Shown here piece after piece: positions 52,623 through 61,648 of a stretch of DNA of 64,000 nucleotides. Below the pieces are notes generated by a model that was not told the DNA's origin, ran no database searches, and worked only from the letters and a program-made list of their open reading frames with translations. The position numbers were made by a program, and so were the translations under genes. This DNA comes from Bradyrhizobium sp. Y36 (lineage in GTDB: Bacteria > Pseudomonadota > Alphaproteobacteria > Rhizobiales > Xanthobacteraceae): NCBI RefSeq assembly GCF_002531575.1, contig NZ_NWTI01000028.1, forward strand, positions 36,046-100,045, given 5' to 3'. The first letter of the stretch is position 1. Every line of letters starts with the position of its first letter.

Positions 52623-54131
52623 ATGCGGTTTACCTCCCTGGTCATCGAGCTCATTCGCGCCCGGCCGCGGCTGATCGTGTGGATCGCCGTGCTGCTTCAG
52701 GCCGCAATGTGGTTGTTCGTGGCGCTGGTGTTCTACCGCAGCCCGCCCGGCACCCTGGCGACGCTCCTGGCTTTCGGACGCGAATACCAGGTCGGCACCG
52801 ATCTCGGCCCGCCCTTGCCGGTTTGGCTCGCCGACATCGCCTATCGCGCCGCGGGCGGCCACATGTTCGGCGTCTATGTCCTCGCCGAGCTCTGCGAGAT
52901 CGCGACCTTCATCGCGCTCTATCATCTGTCCCGCGCCGTGGTCGGCTCGCAGCAGGCGGTGCTCGCCGTGCTCCTGACCATGACGGTGCTCGCCTTCTCC
53001 TCGTCGGCGCTCGACTTCGGTCCCCTCGTCCTGGCCCGCCCGCTCTGGGCGCTGCTGCTGCTGCACTCCTGGCAGATCATCGGCCAGCGCCGCGGCAATG
53101 CTTGGTTCGCCTGGTCGATCGAGGCCGGCCTGTTGCTGCTGACGACGCCCGCCGCGATCTTCCTGCTGCTCCTGCTCGTCGTCTTCGCACTCTCGACCGC
53201 GGGCGGCCGCCGCACGCTGCGCGCGCTCGATCCGTTGTTCGCGTTGATCGTCGTGGCCGTGCTGGCGCTGCCCTATGCGGCCTGGCTGATGCGGGCGCAG
53301 ACGCTGGTTCTGCCGGCCTTGCCTGAGGTCGCCGAGCTGAACGCCCGCGCGATCCACGCGGCATGGCTGCTCGGCGGCCTCGTGCTCGGGGCCGCCGCGA
53401 TTCCGGCGCTGACCTTCCTCAACACCGGCCTGTTCGTCGCCAAGGGCGAGGAGGCGCCGATCATCTATCGTCCGCCGGTCGAGCCGCTCGCGCGCAATTT
53501 CGTTTACTTCTTCGCGCTGGCGCCGGCGCTCGGCGCCGTGCTGATCTCGGGCCTGCTGGGTCTCGATTCCGTCGTGGGCGGAGCCGGGGTCGTGCTGGTC
53601 CTGTCCGGGCTTGCCGTGGTCGTCGCGGCCGGCGACCTCATCGCGATGCGCCGCGCGCGGATGCTGCGGATGGTCTGGGCCGTCGCCGTCGTCGCGCCTG
53701 CCGTGGGCGTCGTGCTCGCCGTGCTGTTCCTGCCCTGGACCGGGGCCAACGAGATCGCGACCTCGATGCCCGCGCGCGCGATCTCGGATTTCTTCGACGA
53801 GAGCTTCGCCCGCCGCACCAACCACCGCCTGCGGGCGGTTGCCGGCGAGACCCAGCTGGCGAGCCTGATCACGCTGCATTCCGGCCGGCCGCATCTGTTC
53901 ATCGACGCCAACCCCGCGCGCACACCCTGGATGAATCAGACGAAATTTGCCGAGACCGGCGGCGTCGTGGTCTGGCGCGCCTCCGATACCGCCGGCACGC
54001 CGCCCCCCGAAATCCTCGCGCGCTTCCCCGGCATCGTGCCCGAAGTGCCGCGCGCCTTCGAATGGCTGGTGACCGGGCGCCAGCAGCTGCTGCGCGTCGG
54101 CTGGGCCATCGTGCGGCCGAAGGGGTCGTAG
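52623..54131 (+). CDS. ArnT/GT39-like membrane glycosyltransferase
   Basis: A 502-residue integral membrane protein with about ten hydrophobic helices and a C-terminal soluble part. Near the N-terminus, FGREYQVGTDLGPPLPVWLADIAYRAAGG holds an acidic loop position typical of GT-C enzymes that use lipid-linked sugars. The closest broad family is the dolichyl-phosphate-mannose/ArnT type. The donor and acceptor are unknown. The ATG at 52623 is used. The 222-nt gap before it shows no clear element. Confidence 0.78.
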   Translation: MRFTSLVIELIRARPRLIVWIAVLLQAAMWLFVALVFYRSPPGTLATLLAFGREYQVGTDLGPPLPVWLADIAYRAAGGHMFGVYVLAELCEIATFIALYHLSRAVVGSQQAVLAVLLTMTVLAFSSSALDFGPLVLARPLWALLLLHSWQIIGQRRGNAWFAWSIEAGLLLLTTPAAIFLLLLLVVFALSTAGGRRTLRALDPLFALIVVAVLALPYAAWLMRAQTLVLPALPEVAELNARAIHAAWLLGGLVLGAAAIPALTFLNTGLFVAKGEEAPIIYRPPVEPLARNFVYFFALAPALGAVLISGLLGLDSVVGGAGVVLVLSGLAVVVAAGDLIAMRRARMLRMVWAVAVVAPAVGVVLAVLFLPWTGANEIATSMPARAISDFFDESFARRTNHRLRAVAGETQLASLITLHSGRPHLFIDANPARTPWMNQTKFAETGGVVVWRASDTAGTPPPEILARFPGIVPEVPRAFEWLVTGRQQLLRVGWAIVRPKGS

Positions 54132-54137
54132 GCAGCT

Positions 54138-54218
54138 CTCGTGCCCCGGACGCCGCGCAACGCCTCTTCGGCTCTGCGGAGCGTCACTGCGTGCCGCACC
54201 GCGTCCGGGACACGCGAG
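54138..54218. repeat. Intergenic palindromic repeat, family D, copy 1
   Basis: It opens with CTCGTGCCCCGGACGC and closes with GCGTCCGGGACACGCGAG. A related copy is at 63553-63690. It lies between two convergent genes. Confidence 0.8.
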
Positions 54219-54220
54219 CA

Positions 54221-55024
54221 TCAGCCCGCCAGCAATTTCGCGATCGCGCGCAGGTCCTGCCAGGCCAGCCGCTTGTAGGACGGCGAGCGGAGCAGATAGG
54301 CCGGATGGAAGGTCGGCAGCGCGCGGATGGTGCGTTGGCCCGTCTCGTAGTCGAACCAGCGCCCGCGCGTGCGCATGATGCCTTCGCGCGTTCCGAGCAG
54401 GGTCTGCGTCGAGGGATTGCCGAGCGTCACCAGCACGTCGGGATTCACCAGCTCGATCTGGCGCTGGATGAAGGGCAGGCACACTTGCGTTTCCTGCGGC
54501 GTCGGCGTGCGGTTGCCGGGCGGCCGCCAGGGTATCACGTTGGCGATGTAGGCGGTGCTGCGGTTGAGGCCGATCGCGCCGATCATGAGGTCGAGCAGCT
54601 TGCCGCTGCGTCCGACGAAGGGCAGGCCCTCGATATCCTCGTCGCGGCCCGGCGCCTCGCCGACGAACATGATGCGCGCCTGCGGATTGCCGTCGGCGAA
54701 CACCAGCCGCGTCGCGGTGTGCTTCAGCGCGCAGCCCTCGAAATTCTGCATCAGCTCGCGCAGCGCCTCCAGCGTCGGCGCGGTGCGCGCCGCCTCGCGC
54801 GCCGAAGCAATGGCGATGTCGGGCGCAGGCGCGGCCTCGCCGCGCATCACCGCAGGCGCGGCCACCGGCCGAGGCGCCTCGGCTGGCGCTACGCGCGGGG
54901 CCGGCGGCGGTGCGTCGATTTCCGCCAGGCGGTCTATCGGTTCCTCCGCGAGCGCGCAGTCGACTCCCGCCTCCAGATAGAAGGCAAGCAGCTCTCGGAC
55001 GGTGGGTGTGGGTTCGGGGATCAT
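54221..55024 (-). CDS. Uracil-DNA glycosylase, family 4-like
   Basis: A 267-residue protein: an Ala/Pro-rich N-terminal part (1-90), then the UDG fold. VGEAPGRDEDIEGLPFVGRSGKLLD is the motif A/GEAPG region and PTFHPAYLLRSPS is the C-terminal HPA motif. The usual first cysteine pair of family 4 (CxxC before the GEAPG) is reduced to FEGC, with only one other core cysteine in QVCLPF, so a complete four-cysteine Fe-S site is not evident. This form appears common in alphaproteobacteria. It is divergent from ETF-QO. Confidence 0.88.
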   Translation of the reverse strand: MIPEPTPTVRELLAFYLEAGVDCALAEEPIDRLAEIDAPPPAPRVAPAEAPRPVAAPAVMRGEAAPAPDIAIASAREAARTAPTLEALRELMQNFEGCALKHTATRLVFADGNPQARIMFVGEAPGRDEDIEGLPFVGRSGKLLDLMIGAIGLNRSTAYIANVIPWRPPGNRTPTPQETQVCLPFIQRQIELVNPDVLVTLGNPSTQTLLGTREGIMRTRGRWFDYETGQRTIRALPTFHPAYLLRSPSYKRLAWQDLRAIAKLLAG

Positions 55025-55159
55025 GGAAAGTCAGACTTTTATATCACTTTGGGGCGCCTTGCATCCCAGCGAAACGCATTTCCGCTGTTGTCCTGCCCGG
55101 AAAAATCGGAAACAAGGGGGCCGCAAACGACCGAGGACCGTCTCAAGGGCTGCGATCAG

Positions 55160-56821
55160 ATGAGCACCGAAGAACTTCCCCCGCGCGAATCCATGGAATT
55201 CGACGTCGTCATCGTCGGCGCCGGCCCCTCGGGCCTGTCGGCTGCGATCCGGCTGAAGCAGCTCAATGCCGATCTGAACGTCGTGGTGGTCGAGAAGGGC
55301 TCCGAGGTCGGCGCGCATATCCTCTCCGGCGCCGTGATCGATCCCGCAGGTCTCGACAAGCTGGTCCCGGACTGGCGCGACGATCCCGATTGCTCGCTCA
55401 AGACCCAGGTGAAGGACGATCGCTTCTTCTGGTTCACCGAGACCAACGCGATCAAGCTGCCGAACTTCATTATGCCGCCGCTGATGAACAATCATCATTG
55501 CTACATCGGCTCGCTCGGCAATGTCTGCCGCTGGCTGGCGCGCAAGGCCGAGGCGCTCGGCGTCGAGATCTATCCGGGCTTTGCCGCCGCCGAGGTGCTC
55601 TATGACGAGGCGGGCAACGTCAGGGGTATCGCCACCGGCGACATGGGTATCGGCCGTGACGGAAAGCCGAAGGACTCCTTCACCCGCGGCATGGAATTGC
55701 TCGGCAAGTACACGCTGTTCGCGGAAGGCGCGCGCGGCAGCCTGACCAAGCAGCTGATCGCGAAATACGCGCTCGATGCCAAGAGCGAGCCGCCGAAATT
55801 CGGCATCGGCCTCAAGGAGGTCTGGCAGATCGATCCGGCCAAGCACCAGAAAGGCCTGGTCCAGCACGCGGTCGGCTGGCCGCTGAAGAACGATACCGGC
55901 GGCGGCCTGTTCTTCTATCATTACGACGAGAACCTGGTGTCGATCGGCTTCGTCGTCCACCTCAACTACAACGATCCCTATCTGTCGCCGTTCGACGAAT
56001 TCCAGCGCGTCAAGAACCATCCGGCGGTGCGCTCGACGCTCGAAGGCGGCAAGCGGCTGGCCTATGGCGCCCGCGCCATCACCGAAGGCGGCTATCAATC
56101 GGTGCCGCGGCTGAGCTTCCCGGGTGGCGCGCTGATCGGTTGCGCTGCCGGCTTCGTCAACGTGCCGCGCATCAAGGGCGTGCACAATGCGATGGGCACC
56201 GGAATGCTCGCTGCCGAGCATGTGAATGCCGCACTGGCCGCGGGCCGCGCCAACGACGAACTCGTCGAATACGAAAATGCCTGGCGCGACTCCGTCGTCG
56301 GCAAGGACCTTTACCCCGTCCGCAACGCCAAGCCGCTGCTGTCGAAATTCGGCACCTTCCTCGGCGCCGGGCTCGGCATCTTCGACATGTGGTGCAACAC
56401 GCTGTTCGGCGCCTCGCTGTTCGGCACCCAGTCTCATGCCAAGGCCGACCGCGCCACGCTCGACGCGGCGAAGAGCCACGCTCCGAAGACCTACCCGAAG
56501 CCGGACGGCAAGATCTCCTTCGACAAGCTGTCCTCGGTGTTCCTGTCCAACACCAACCACGAGGAGGACCAGCCGGTCCATCTCAAGGTCGCGGACATGA
56601 ACCTGCAAAAGACCTCCGAGCACGACGTCTTCGCCGGTCCTTCGAATCGCTATTGCCCCGCCGGCGTTTACGAGTGGGTCGAGGAGGGATCGAGCCCGCG
56701 TTTCCAGATCAACGCCCAGAACTGCGTCCACTGCAAAACCTGCGATGTGAAGGATCCCAACGGTAACATCACCTGGGTTCCGCCGGAGGGCGGCGGCGGC
56801 CCGAACTACGAGGCGATGTAA
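55160..56821 (+). CDS. Electron transfer flavoprotein-ubiquinone oxidoreductase
   Basis: Passes electrons from reduced ETF to ubiquinone in the membrane. The 553-residue protein has the FAD motif VVIVGAGPSGLSAAIRL at the N-terminus, the ubiquinone-binding region in the middle, and a C-terminal 4Fe-4S site starting CPAGVYEW and continuing NCVHCKTCDVKDPNGNITW. I start at the ATG at 55160; the same frame stays open far upstream, antisense to UDG, but that part has no family character. It supports fatty-acid and amino-acid oxidation and is related to FixC. No etfAB is nearby. Confidence 0.95.
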   Translation: MSTEELPPRESMEFDVVIVGAGPSGLSAAIRLKQLNADLNVVVVEKGSEVGAHILSGAVIDPAGLDKLVPDWRDDPDCSLKTQVKDDRFFWFTETNAIKLPNFIMPPLMNNHHCYIGSLGNVCRWLARKAEALGVEIYPGFAAAEVLYDEAGNVRGIATGDMGIGRDGKPKDSFTRGMELLGKYTLFAEGARGSLTKQLIAKYALDAKSEPPKFGIGLKEVWQIDPAKHQKGLVQHAVGWPLKNDTGGGLFFYHYDENLVSIGFVVHLNYNDPYLSPFDEFQRVKNHPAVRSTLEGGKRLAYGARAITEGGYQSVPRLSFPGGALIGCAAGFVNVPRIKGVHNAMGTGMLAAEHVNAALAAGRANDELVEYENAWRDSVVGKDLYPVRNAKPLLSKFGTFLGAGLGIFDMWCNTLFGASLFGTQSHAKADRATLDAAKSHAPKTYPKPDGKISFDKLSSVFLSNTNHEEDQPVHLKVADMNLQKTSEHDVFAGPSNRYCPAGVYEWVEEGSSPRFQINAQNCVHCKTCDVKDPNGNITWVPPEGGGGPNYEAM

Positions 56822-57134
56822 GCGCGGGCCGGGCAGGCGGCCCCCGATCACACACCAAGGTGGTCCGGCGCACGTTCGCGTGAGGAGTGGGCCGCGGCCA
56901 CGGGTCGCGGCCACGATAAGGCCATAGTGGCGGCGTCTTGGGGCTGCTCCCCGACCTGTTACTGGCCGATTTGGGGCGTGCGGAGGAGGACGTTCGGTCC
57001 GAATCCTTGCGGCGAAGCGCCAAAAGCGGCATTGTCGGCCTGACGGTTCCGGGTCCGGATGCCTCCGGCCGCGTTCGCATGCGATACGGCCTTCTGCTGC
57101 AAACCCAGGCACTACCAACTCAAGGCGAGCCCTG
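56822..57134. other. Noncoding gap before the TPR gene
   Basis: A 313-bp stretch with no supported gene. It contains a GC-rich hairpin-like stretch around 56888-56913 (GCCGCGGCCAC ... GTCGCGGCCAC) and otherwise nothing I can name. It probably holds the promoter of the TPR gene. Confidence 0.7.
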
Positions 57135-58931
57135 ATGCTTTCAAATCGTTTCAACCGCTGGACTGTTGCCGCCATCGCCCTCATGGGCACAGCGATGGCA
57201 ACCGTCCCCGGCAGGGTCCTGGCGCAGACGCCGGATCATCCCTCCGATACGGCGGCGCAGTTTCCGACCCGGAACGATCTGAAGTCGCTCACCACCGCCG
57301 GCAGCTATCTTGCCGCCCGCCATGCCAGCGTCGAGCGCGACGCCGCCTCCGCCGCCGCGTTTTATCGCTCGGCGCTGCGCACCGATCCGAAGAACAACGA
57401 GCTGCTCGACCGCGCCTTCATCTCCTCGGTCGCCGATGGCGACATCGAGGAAGCCGTCAAGCTCGCCGAGCGCATCCTCACCATCGACAAGACCAATCGC
57501 GTCGCGCGTCTCGTCGTCGGCGTGCATGACCTCAAGGTGAAGAAGTACGCGGCCGCGCAGAGCAACATCAACCAGTCGATCCGCGGTCCGATCACCGATC
57601 TCGTCGCCACGCTGCTGTCGGGGTGGGCCGCCTATGGTGCCGGCGATGCCAAGGGCGGTGTTGCCACCATCGACAAGCTGGCGGGACCCGAATGGTATCC
57701 GCTGTTCAAGGACCTTCACGCCGGCATGATCCTCGAGCTCTCCGGCAAGGAGAAGGACGCCGGCACCCGCTTCGAGCGCGCCTACAAGCTCGACGATTCC
57801 ATGCTGCGCGTGACCGAGGCCTATGCGCGCTGGCTGTCGCGCAACAAGGATTCCGCCGCGGCGACCACGGTCTATCAGGCCTTCGACAAGAAGCTCGCGC
57901 GCCATCCGCTGATCCAGGAAGGCCTGCGTGATACCAAGGCCGGCAAGAAAATGCCGCCGCTGGTCGATTCCGCCCAGGCTGGCGCTGCCGAAGCGCTCTA
58001 CGGCATCGGCGCGACGCTGACCCGCCGCGGCGGCGAGGATCTGGCGCTGGTCTATCTCCAGCTCTCGCTCTACCTGCAGCCGACGCATCCGCTCGCGCTG
58101 CTTTCGCTCGCCGATCTCTATGAATCGGTGAAGCGGCCGCAGATGGCGATCAAGGTCTATGAGCGCGTGCCGGCGAGCTCGCCGCTGAAGCGCAACGCGC
58201 AGATCCAGCTGGCGATCGACCTCGATTCCGCCGACCGTACCGACGAGGCGATCAAGATCCTCAAGGGCGTCACCGCGGAGGATGGCAAGGACCTCGAAGC
58301 CATCATGGCGCTCGGCAACATCGAGCGCGGCCGCAAGAGATTCGGCGATTGCGGCGCGACCTATTCGCGCGGCGTCGACGTGCTGCCGCCCGGCAACGAC
58401 AAGGCCAACAGCGTCTGGTACTATTATCGCGGCATCTGCGAGGAGCGCTCCAAGGAGTGGGCCAAGGCCGAGGCCGACATGAAGAAGGCGCTCGAGCTGC
58501 AGCCCGACCAGCCGCATGTGCTCAACTATCTCGGCTATTCCTGGATCGACCAGGGCGTGAACCTCGACGAAGGCATGAAGATGATCAAGCGCGCCGTCGA
58601 GCAGCGTCCCGACGACGGCTATATCGTCGACTCCCTCGGCTGGGCCTATTACCGCATCGGCAATTACGAAGAGGCGGTGAAGAACCTCGAGCGCGCGATC
58701 GACCTCAAGCCGGAAGATCCGACCATCAACGATCACCTTGGCGATGCCTATTGGCGCGTCGGCCGCACGCTGGAAGCCAAGTTCCAGTGGTCGCACGCCC
58801 GTGATCTCAAGCCCGAGCCGGAGGAGCTTCCGAAAATCGAGGCCAAGATCGCCAACGGGCTCGCTGACGACAATTCGAACTCTTCGGCCGCGCAGGCGGA
58901 AAAGAAGAAGGACGACGGCAAGGGCGGCTAG
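57135..58931 (+). CDS. Exported TPR-repeat protein
   Basis: A 598-residue protein with an N-terminal signal peptide (RFNRWTVAAIALMGTAMATVPGRVLA, cleaved near residue 31) and many tetratricopeptide-like helices throughout, clearest in the last third: YYRGICEERSKEWAKAEADMKKALELQPDQPHVLNYLGYSWIDQ and WAYYRIGNYEEAVKNLERAIDLKPEDPTINDHLGDAYWRVGR. It should act in the periplasm as a protein-protein scaffold. The C-terminal tail is charged (Lys/Asp-rich). ispE follows 86 nt later in the same direction. Confidence 0.88.
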   Translation: MLSNRFNRWTVAAIALMGTAMATVPGRVLAQTPDHPSDTAAQFPTRNDLKSLTTAGSYLAARHASVERDAASAAAFYRSALRTDPKNNELLDRAFISSVADGDIEEAVKLAERILTIDKTNRVARLVVGVHDLKVKKYAAAQSNINQSIRGPITDLVATLLSGWAAYGAGDAKGGVATIDKLAGPEWYPLFKDLHAGMILELSGKEKDAGTRFERAYKLDDSMLRVTEAYARWLSRNKDSAAATTVYQAFDKKLARHPLIQEGLRDTKAGKKMPPLVDSAQAGAAEALYGIGATLTRRGGEDLALVYLQLSLYLQPTHPLALLSLADLYESVKRPQMAIKVYERVPASSPLKRNAQIQLAIDLDSADRTDEAIKILKGVTAEDGKDLEAIMALGNIERGRKRFGDCGATYSRGVDVLPPGNDKANSVWYYYRGICEERSKEWAKAEADMKKALELQPDQPHVLNYLGYSWIDQGVNLDEGMKMIKRAVEQRPDDGYIVDSLGWAYYRIGNYEEAVKNLERAIDLKPEDPTINDHLGDAYWRVGRTLEAKFQWSHARDLKPEPEELPKIEAKIANGLADDNSNSSAAQAEKKKDDGKGG

Positions 58932-59017
58932 TCTTGCGCGTGATCCGGAAAAGTGTGTAGCGGTTTTTCCGACAAGATCATGCGCGACAAGGAACTGAAG
59001 TTGGGGGCGTTTCGCCG

Positions 59018-59902
59018 ATGCCGGCGTTGATTGAAGAAGGACGGGCGAAGGTCAATTTGAGCCTTCGCGTCGTCGGCCGTCGTGCCGACGGTTATCATGA
59101 TCTCGAGAGCGTGGTCGCGTTTGCCGACTGCGCCGACCGGCTGACGCTGGCGCCGGGTGGCGAGCTCAAGCTCACCACCACCGGGCCGCTTGCCGCGGCC
59201 TGCGGCGATCCTTCCGACAATCTCGTGTTCAAGGCCGCCAGGCTGCTGGCCGAGGCGGTGCCGAACCTGAAGCTCGGCGCGTTCGCGCTCGACAAGGTGC
59301 TCCCCGTGGCAGCCGGCATCGGTGGCGGCTCGGCCGACGCCGCGGCGGCGCTGCGGCTCCTGGCGCGTCTCAACGATCTGTCGCTCGATGATCCCCGCCT
59401 GCAGAAGGTCGCGCTGGCGACCGGCGCCGACGTGCCGGTGTGCCTGTTCTCGCGCGCCTGCGACATGACCGGCGTGGGCGAGCAGCTGCTGCCGCTCAAG
59501 CTGCCCAGCATGCCCTGCGTGATGGTCAATCCCCGCGTGCCTGTTGCCACCAAGGACGTGTTCAGGGAGCTCGGCCTGCGTAACGGGGAGCTCCTGGTCG
59601 GTGCCACCTCGGTGCTCCGGGCGCCGGCCTGGCCGGAAGAGGGCGGATCAATCGCCGATTGGGTCGAGGTGCTCGAACGCGTTCCCAACGATCTCGAAGC
59701 GCCTGCATTGCGGATCGAGCCGGTGATCGGCGAGGTGCTGGACGGCTTGCGCGACTCCGCCGGCGTCAAGCTCGCCCGCATGTCCGGCTCGGGTGCAACG
59801 TGCTTTGCGATCTATGGTGCCGCCAACGAAGCGCATGCCGCCGCCGAGAAGATCCGTCGCGATCACCCCGGCTGGTGGGTGCATGCGGGGACGTTGAGCT
59901 AG
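59018..59902 (+). CDS. ispE: 4-diphosphocytidyl-2-C-methyl-D-erythritol kinase
   Basis: Phosphorylates CDP-methylerythritol in the non-mevalonate isoprenoid pathway. The 294-residue protein has the GHMP-kinase ATP motif LPVAAGIGGGSADAAAALRLL in the middle, the N-terminal substrate segment EGRAKVNLSLRVVGRRADGYHDLES, and the C-terminal KLARMSGSGATCFAIYG. It follows the TPR gene, and the family-A repeat at 59925 separates it from a convergent hydrolase. Confidence 0.95.
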   Translation: MPALIEEGRAKVNLSLRVVGRRADGYHDLESVVAFADCADRLTLAPGGELKLTTTGPLAAACGDPSDNLVFKAARLLAEAVPNLKLGAFALDKVLPVAAGIGGGSADAAAALRLLARLNDLSLDDPRLQKVALATGADVPVCLFSRACDMTGVGEQLLPLKLPSMPCVMVNPRVPVATKDVFRELGLRNGELLVGATSVLRAPAWPEEGGSIADWVEVLERVPNDLEAPALRIEPVIGEVLDGLRDSAGVKLARMSGSGATCFAIYGAANEAHAAAEKIRRDHPGWWVHAGTLS

Positions 59903-59924
59903 CTCGTTCCGCGATCACGGTGCC

Positions 59925-60014
59925 GTAGGGTGGGCAAAGGTGCTCTTGCGCCGTGCCCACGACACTTCTGATGCGGTGACCGAGCGTGGGCACGCTCCGC
60001 TTTGCCCACCCTGC
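59925..60014. repeat. Intergenic palindromic repeat, family A, copy 3
   Basis: It opens with GTAGGGTGGGCAAAGGTGC and ends in TTTGCCCACCCTGCGG. It lies between the convergent ispE and alpha/beta hydrolase genes and may serve as their shared end. Confidence 0.82.
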
Positions 60015-60024
60015 GGCAGCGGAG

Positions 60025-60915
60025 CTAACCCGCGCTTTCCTCGGCCAATCCCAGGAACCGCCGGATCTCGCCCAGCACCTCGTCCGGCTTGTCGTGCTGC
60101 AGCCAGTGCCCCGCGCCGGCGATGGTCTCGACGCGCGCATCCCGGAAATAGCGCTCGAGGCCCGCGGCCCTCGCGCCGCCGAGAAAGCTTTCGCCGGCAT
60201 TGAGCAGCAGCGTTGGGCAGGCGATGCGGGACCACAGCGCGACGTGATCGTCCGGCCAGAGCCGATGCGGCGCCGAGGCGCGCTGATAGGGATCGAACTT
60301 CCAGCTATAGGTGCCGTCCTCGTTTTGCCGCGTGCCGTGCGTGGCGAGATGCAGCGCGAGGTCGCGGGCGAGGCGCTTGTTGTGGAGCACCATCTGCGCG
60401 GCGGCGGCCTCGAGGGTCGCATAGCGGCGCGGCGTGCGGTCGTGAAGCTTGTCGAGCTGGCCGACCCATTTGCCGATGCGCTCATGCGCCGGCGGTTTTG
60501 GCGTATCCGGCAACATCGTCACGCCGTCGAGCACGACCAGCTTCTTGATCTGCTCGGGAAACGCCCCCGAGAAGATCAGGCTCACCATGCCGCCCATCGA
60601 GTGGCCGATCAGCGTGACCTCCGTTGCAGCGATGACACGGAGGAGCTGGGTGAGATCGTAGACATATTCGGTCAGGGCGTAGCTGCCGCCGCGGGTCCAG
60701 TCGGAATCGCCGTGGCCGCGCAGGTCGGGTGCGACCACGTGAAAATGCGGCTGCAGCGACCGGGCGATGACGTCCCAGCTTCGGCAATGATCGCGGCCGC
60801 CATGAACCAGGATGAGAGGCGGTGCGGGCTCATTGCCCCAATCGGCGTAATGCAGCCGCAGGCCATGGGACTCGTAGAAGCGGCTTTTCGGGGCGGGCAT
60901 CGCGGCGCTATCCAT
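60025..60915 (-). CDS. Alpha/beta-fold hydrolase
   Basis: A 296-residue alpha/beta hydrolase. The oxyanion region is LILVHGGRDHCRSW, the nucleophile serine is in LIGHSMGGMVSL, and the histidine is in AGAGHWLQHDKPDEV. Similar enzymes act on esters, epoxides or C-C bonds, and the substrate cannot be told. Its start overlaps the end of the LysE-type exporter by 8 nt. It is the last gene in the run HxlR, ketoacyl synthase, exporter, hydrolase. Confidence 0.88.
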   Translation of the reverse strand: MDSAAMPAPKSRFYESHGLRLHYADWGNEPAPPLILVHGGRDHCRSWDVIARSLQPHFHVVAPDLRGHGDSDWTRGGSYALTEYVYDLTQLLRVIAATEVTLIGHSMGGMVSLIFSGAFPEQIKKLVVLDGVTMLPDTPKPPAHERIGKWVGQLDKLHDRTPRRYATLEAAAAQMVLHNKRLARDLALHLATHGTRQNEDGTYSWKFDPYQRASAPHRLWPDDHVALWSRIACPTLLLNAGESFLGGARAAGLERYFRDARVETIAGAGHWLQHDKPDEVLGEIRRFLGLAEESAG

Positions 60916-61540
60916 GTGCCGGCCGCCGAACCAGCGCGAGCGACAGGCCGAGGCCCGCGATGAAGACGCCGGAGCCCTGGGTGAGGCGCCGCATCAGATG
61001 CGGCCGTCCGATCAGCTGCGTGCGTGTTGCGGAGGCCATCAGCACCACGATGATGTCGGCGAGCGTGTTCAACGCCACCGAGGTCGCGCCGAGCACAATG
61101 AATTGCAGCGTGGGGCTCGCTCCCGCAGGATCGAGGAACTGCGGAATGAAGGCGAGGAAGAATGCGGCGGTCTTCGGGTTGAGCGCCTCGACCAGCACGC
61201 CGTCGCGGAACGCGCGCGTGTCACCGGCCGGCTCGCTGTCGAGCGGCAGCGCGCGGCCGGCGCTGCGAAAGGTCTTGATGCCGAGCCAGACCAGATAGAG
61301 CGCACCGGCGAACTTCACGGCGGCGAACAATTCGGCGCTCGCAAGGATGATTGCGGAGATGCCGAGGCTGCCGGCGGCCACGTGAACCAGCCCGCCCAGT
61401 GCCGTTCCCGCGGTCGATGCAAAACCGCTGGCCCGTCCTTCCGACAAGGTCCGCGCGGCGACGTAGAAGATGCCGGGGCCGGGGACGGCGGCAATGACAC
61501 AGGCCGCGGCGAGGAACAGCCAGAAATTGGTTTCGATCAT
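60908..61540 (-). CDS. LysE/RhtB-family exporter
   Basis: A 210-residue inner-membrane protein with about six hydrophobic helices. VPGPGIFYVAARTLSEGRASGFASTAGTALGGLVHVAAGSLG near the N-terminus is the LysE/RhtB signature region, and ALNPKTAAFFLAFIPQFLDP is the second conserved part. These proteins export amino acids or derivatives. The ATG at 61540 is used because the family N-terminus begins there; the frame reads further upstream only through the tandem repeat (61574-61648). It overlaps the hydrolase gene by 8 nt. Confidence 0.88.
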   Translation of the reverse strand: MIETNFWLFLAAACVIAAVPGPGIFYVAARTLSEGRASGFASTAGTALGGLVHVAAGSLGISAIILASAELFAAVKFAGALYLVWLGIKTFRSAGRALPLDSEPAGDTRAFRDGVLVEALNPKTAAFFLAFIPQFLDPAGASPTLQFIVLGATSVALNTLADIIVVLMASATRTQLIGRPHLMRRLTQGSGVFIAGLGLSLALVRRPAHG

Positions 61541-61573
61541 GCTGTTTTCGTAGCGGAGCGGGCCGCGATTGCA

Positions 61574-61648
61574 AGTCCTCTCGCTCAAAGTCCTCTCGCT
61601 CGAAGTCCTCTCGCTTGAAGGCCTCTGGCTCAAAGCCCTCTCGTTTAG
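61574..61648. repeat. Five-copy 15-bp tandem repeat
   Basis: The unit AGTCCTCTCGCTCRA occurs five times in a row with increasing divergence in the last two copies. The last copy overlaps the ketoacyl-synthase stop at 61645. The unit is a multiple of three, so the minus-strand frame reads SSERT/LSERT-like repeats into the LysE frame without being needed by it. Confidence 0.85.

Noticed and set aside
51927..54482. An 851-codon minus-strand open frame
   Set aside because: It lies opposite rnhB and the membrane glycosyltransferase and is very rich in Arg/Gln/Asp/His without motifs.
53363..55159. The 600 codons upstream of ETF-QO in its own frame
   Set aside because: It overlaps the glycosyltransferase (same strand, other frame) and UDG (antisense) and has no family character. 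ETF-QO begins at 55160.
61574..61648. CRISPR-like array
   Set aside because: The 15-bp units are directly adjacent with no spacers, and there are no cas genes.
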